Source: an uncultured Oscillospiraceae bacterium | Lineage (GTDB): Bacteria; Bacillota; Clostridia; Oscillospirales; Oscillospiraceae | DNA: 64,000 nucleotides | Direction of reading: 5' to 3' | NCBI GenBank assembly: GCA_934667095.1 | Contig: CAKULE010000010.1 | Span: forward strand, 31,089 to 95,088 | Shown: in pieces, positions 62,315 to 64,000 of the stretch | Layout: the number at the start of each line of letters is the position of its first letter | How positions within the stretch are numbered: the first letter of the stretch is position 1 | Position numbers and translations under genes: made by a program | Notes under the pieces: model-generated | What the model was told of the DNA's origin: nothing | What the model saw: only the letters and a program-made list of their open reading frames with translations | The model's database searches: none

Positions 62315-62524
62315 TCAAAGGGTGAAATCTTCCTCTTTCAGCCGGGAAAAGTCCGCCGCCGCAGGCTGGGGCGGAATACGCTTCAGCGGGTCGTACCGGA
62401 ACCCCCGGCAGGAGCCGTTGGGGAGGACGATTCCCTTCTTCACGCACATGATCTGCATATCGTCCAGCCGGGTCCCGCGCTTGCAATAGGCGCAGCGGGG
62501 CTCGATGTGTCTTTCGAACAGCAT
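62315..62524 (-). CDS. Small four-cysteine protein, conserved clostridial type
   Basis: The 69-residue protein has HIEPRCAYCKRG (Cys11, Cys14), MCVKKG (Cys27) and GSCRGFRYDPLKR (Cys39), a likely zinc or iron-sulfur site. I recognise the pattern from clostridial genomes but know no function. GGAGG precedes the ATG at 62524. It lies between ylbJ and the DUF2804 gene on the same strand with short gaps, so the three may be one unit. Confidence 0.72.
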   Translation of the reverse strand: MLFERHIEPRCAYCKRGTRLDDMQIMCVKKGIVLPNGSCRGFRYDPLKRIPPQPAAADFSRLKEEDFTL

Positions 62525-62554
62525 GGTACAGCACCTCCGTGCCTTGGAATACCC

Positions 62555-63730
62555 TTAGTATACAGGATGCCGCGGCGATTTTCCACCCTTTTTTCGCAAT
62601 TTCGGCAAGGACAACCCCAGCAGGAGCAGGAACACCGCCCCTGCTGCCGGCAGCGAGGCCCGCAGGGCTGTGGCAAACTCCAGCTCGGCCAGCGCCTCGG
62701 TCTGGCGGGTGAGGTAGGCGGAGACCGGCTCGGTCAGGGGCAGGAATCGGGTCATCAGCCACGTGAGGCCCGCCGCCAGCAGGCCGTGGCACAGTTTACC
62801 GGTCAGGTAGGTGCGGGCGGACAGGCCGCTGTCGATGAGGAAGGAGAGCACCTGACAGTGGACGGAGATGCCCGCCCAGCCCAGCATGAAGGCCGCCATG
62901 GAGGCCCGGCCGGTGAGGCTGCCCGGCTCCGTCAGAGAGGAAACGCCGGAAGTGAGCTCCAGCAGACCGGCCACCAGCCGCCTGGCCCACTCCGGACGGA
63001 AACCCACCAGCGACAGGCCGCCCGCCAGCAGGTCCAGCACGCCGTAGTGGGTCAGCAGGCGGAGCACTACGGAGAAAAAGATCACAAAGGCGCTGATGGA
63101 CAGGGTGCTCCTCATGGCCCCTGTCACCGCATCCGTAAAAGCCTTCGGCAGAGAAACCGCCCGGATGGGCGGCCGGGGCGGCAGAGCGGTCCCCCGCCCC
63201 TCCGGGCCGCGGTGAAAGCGGAAGAGCAGCCCCACCAGCAGGGAGGCCAGTGCGTGGGTCAGGTAGAGCAGCAGGCCGATACGGCTGTCGCCAAAGATGC
63301 CCGCCCCCACCACACCTAGAATGAAGGCCGGGCCGGAGTTGTTGCAGAAGGCCAGCAGACGCTCGGCCTCTACCCGGGAGCACTGGCCCTGCTCGTACAG
63401 CTGGATGGCCGTCCGGGCGCCCACGGGATAGCCGCCCACAAAGCCCAGCACCACCGCCGCGGCGCAGCTGCCGCTCACCCGGAAGAGGGGGCGCATGAAG
63501 CGCTCCAGCACCCGGCCCAGCCCCGCCGCCAAGCCCAGGTCCACTACCAGCGCCGACAGTACAAAGAACGGGAAGAGGGACGGGAGGATTACGTTGAGGC
63601 ACAGCTCCAGCCCGCTGCGGGCCCCGGCCACGGCTTCGGTGGGGGCGGCCACCAGCGCCAACGCGGCGATCACCAGGCCAATCACCACCAGCGCATCTTT
63701 GAACCTTTTCCACCGCAGCAGCCGCAGCAT
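62555..63730 (-). CDS. ylbJ: YlbJ-like sporulation integral membrane protein
   Basis: The 391-residue protein has eight or more membrane segments and two Gate (nucleoside-recognition) domains: LNVILPSLFPFFVLSALV, GFVGGYPVGARTAIQLYEQG, ERLLAFCNNSGPAFILGVVG, and later SAFVIFFSVVLRLL and ELTSGVSSL. This arrangement is that of YlbJ, a mother-cell sporulation protein needed for proper cortex formation in Bacillus. It supports an endospore-forming host. GGAGGTG precedes the ATG. Confidence 0.9.
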   Translation of the reverse strand: MLRLLRWKRFKDALVVIGLVIAALALVAAPTEAVAGARSGLELCLNVILPSLFPFFVLSALVVDLGLAAGLGRVLERFMRPLFRVSGSCAAAVVLGFVGGYPVGARTAIQLYEQGQCSRVEAERLLAFCNNSGPAFILGVVGAGIFGDSRIGLLLYLTHALASLLVGLLFRFHRGPEGRGTALPPRPPIRAVSLPKAFTDAVTGAMRSTLSISAFVIFFSVVLRLLTHYGVLDLLAGGLSLVGFRPEWARRLVAGLLELTSGVSSLTEPGSLTGRASMAAFMLGWAGISVHCQVLSFLIDSGLSARTYLTGKLCHGLLAAGLTWLMTRFLPLTEPVSAYLTRQTEALAELEFATALRASLPAAGAVFLLLLGLSLPKLRKKGGKSPRHPVY

Positions 63731-63786
63731 GACCTCACCTCCGATAGGTAAGGGTATGCCGGGAACACAGGCGGCTTGCCTGTCCG

Positions 63787-63828
63787 GAAAAAAGAAAGGT
63801 CAGGCAGCATAAAGCCGTCTGACCTTTG
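63787..63828 (-). terminator. Second hairpin with T-run downstream of the rRNA
   Basis: Minus-strand stem AAAGGTCAG ... CTGACCTTT with an inner loop, followed by CTTTTTT. It lies between the rRNA terminator and ylbJ and may be a back-up terminator. Confidence 0.6.
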
Positions 63829-63875
63829 GATTCATATTAGAGGGATGCTCAGCTCTAGCGTAAAACGGTTTGATA

Positions 63876-63914
63876 TCAAAAAAGAAAGCGGACAGTCTTT
63901 CGACTGTCCGCTTT
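63876..63914 (-). terminator. Terminator of the rRNA operon
   Basis: Minus-strand stem AAAGCGGACAGTC-GAAA-GACTGTCCGCTTT followed by CTTTTTTG, three bases past the 5S rRNA. Confidence 0.85.
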
Positions 63915-63917
63915 GTG

Positions 63918-64000
63918 TTGGCACTACCTATTTTTCCGGGCCGTCACCAGCCAAGTATCTTCGGCACAAGCGAGCTTAACTTCCGTGTTCGGAATGGGAA
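63918..64000 (-). rRNA. rrf: 5S ribosomal RNA, 3' part (cut by the window end)
   Basis: Read on the minus strand, the last 83 bases match 5S rRNA: TTCCCATTCCGAACACGGAA, GTTAAGCTCGCTTGTGCCGA, then CTTGGCTGGTGACGG and the end GGTAGTGCCAA. The 5' part lies beyond position 64000, so an rRNA operon reads leftwards into this window. Confidence 0.9.

Overview
The window is a chromosomal segment of a GC-rich, Gram-positive, endospore-forming Clostridia-type bacterium, most likely an Oscillospiraceae gut anaerobe of the Flavonifractor/Lawsonibacter/Intestinimonas kind (inferred from gene content and style, not from a search). Pointers are strong AGGAGG ribosome binding sites, canonical TTGACA-17-TATAAT promoters, three T-box leaders, an NFACT/RqcH protein with Mini-RNase III, an EndoA-type toxin beside alanine racemase, a YlbJ-type sporulation membrane protein, a K+-dependent membrane pyrophosphatase and many GC-rich hairpin terminators. 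Coding density is high and almost all genes are chromosomal housekeeping genes. I see no phage, plasmid, transposase, tRNA or CRISPR array.

Layout. 0.1-4.1 kb: a PucR/CdaR-type regulator, a 16S-type pseudouridine synthase, a DUF4830 protein, a small membrane protein and an MscS channel. 4.1-9.3 kb: the str operon read leftwards (L7Ae-like protein, rpsL, rpsG, fusA, tuf), with a duplicated ghost of the tuf 3' end behind it. 9.4-18.3 kb: gltX; an MBOAT/AlgX-like O-acylation pair whose second gene has an in-frame TGA; rqcH-mrnC; a GIY-YIG protein; a candidate small RNA; an SH3-domain protein; an orphan EndoA toxin. 18.4-21 kb: alr, a YdcC-like lipoprotein and nnrD. 21-25 kb: a Phe T-box with pheST. 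25-28.7 kb: a WG-repeat/SLH surface protein, a pair of half-size TauE/SafE permeases, a zinc-ribbon membrane protein and ruvX. 28.7-32.7 kb: rpmG-secE-nusG-rplKA and the L10 leader with rplJL. rpoBC follow neither this group nor precede the str operon, so the canonical rif-str cluster is broken up. 32.7-37.1 kb: a deleted MATE pseudogene behind an attenuator, then a LysR regulator divergent from an MFS transporter and a cysteine-rich flavoprotein. 37.2-44.7 kb: trkA-trkH, the K+-dependent pyrophosphatase and an aconitase-superfamily hydratase with a ghost of its own 3' end. 44.9-49.9 kb: uracil permease behind what looks like a pyrBI-type UTP-sensing attenuator, a Cys T-box with cysE-cysS and a small membrane protein, and a possible ferritin-like protein. 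49.9-57.9 kb: recD2 and a MarR-ABC-ABC-MATE drug-export operon. 58-61.2 kb: a Trp T-box controlling a TrpXYZ-type ABC importer. 61.2-64 kb: a DUF2804 protein, a small Cys-rich protein, ylbJ and the 3' part of a 5S rRNA.

Regulation is the richest part of the window. Three T-boxes have readable specifier codons (TTC, TGC, TGG) that match the genes behind them. There are two non-T-box attenuators, several divergent promoter pairs with interlocking -35 boxes, and a possible anti-Shine-Dalgarno small RNA. The best candidates for something undescribed are the UTP-type attenuator at uraA, the small RNA at 16.6-16.75 kb and the two gene-tail ghosts, which share a palindrome.
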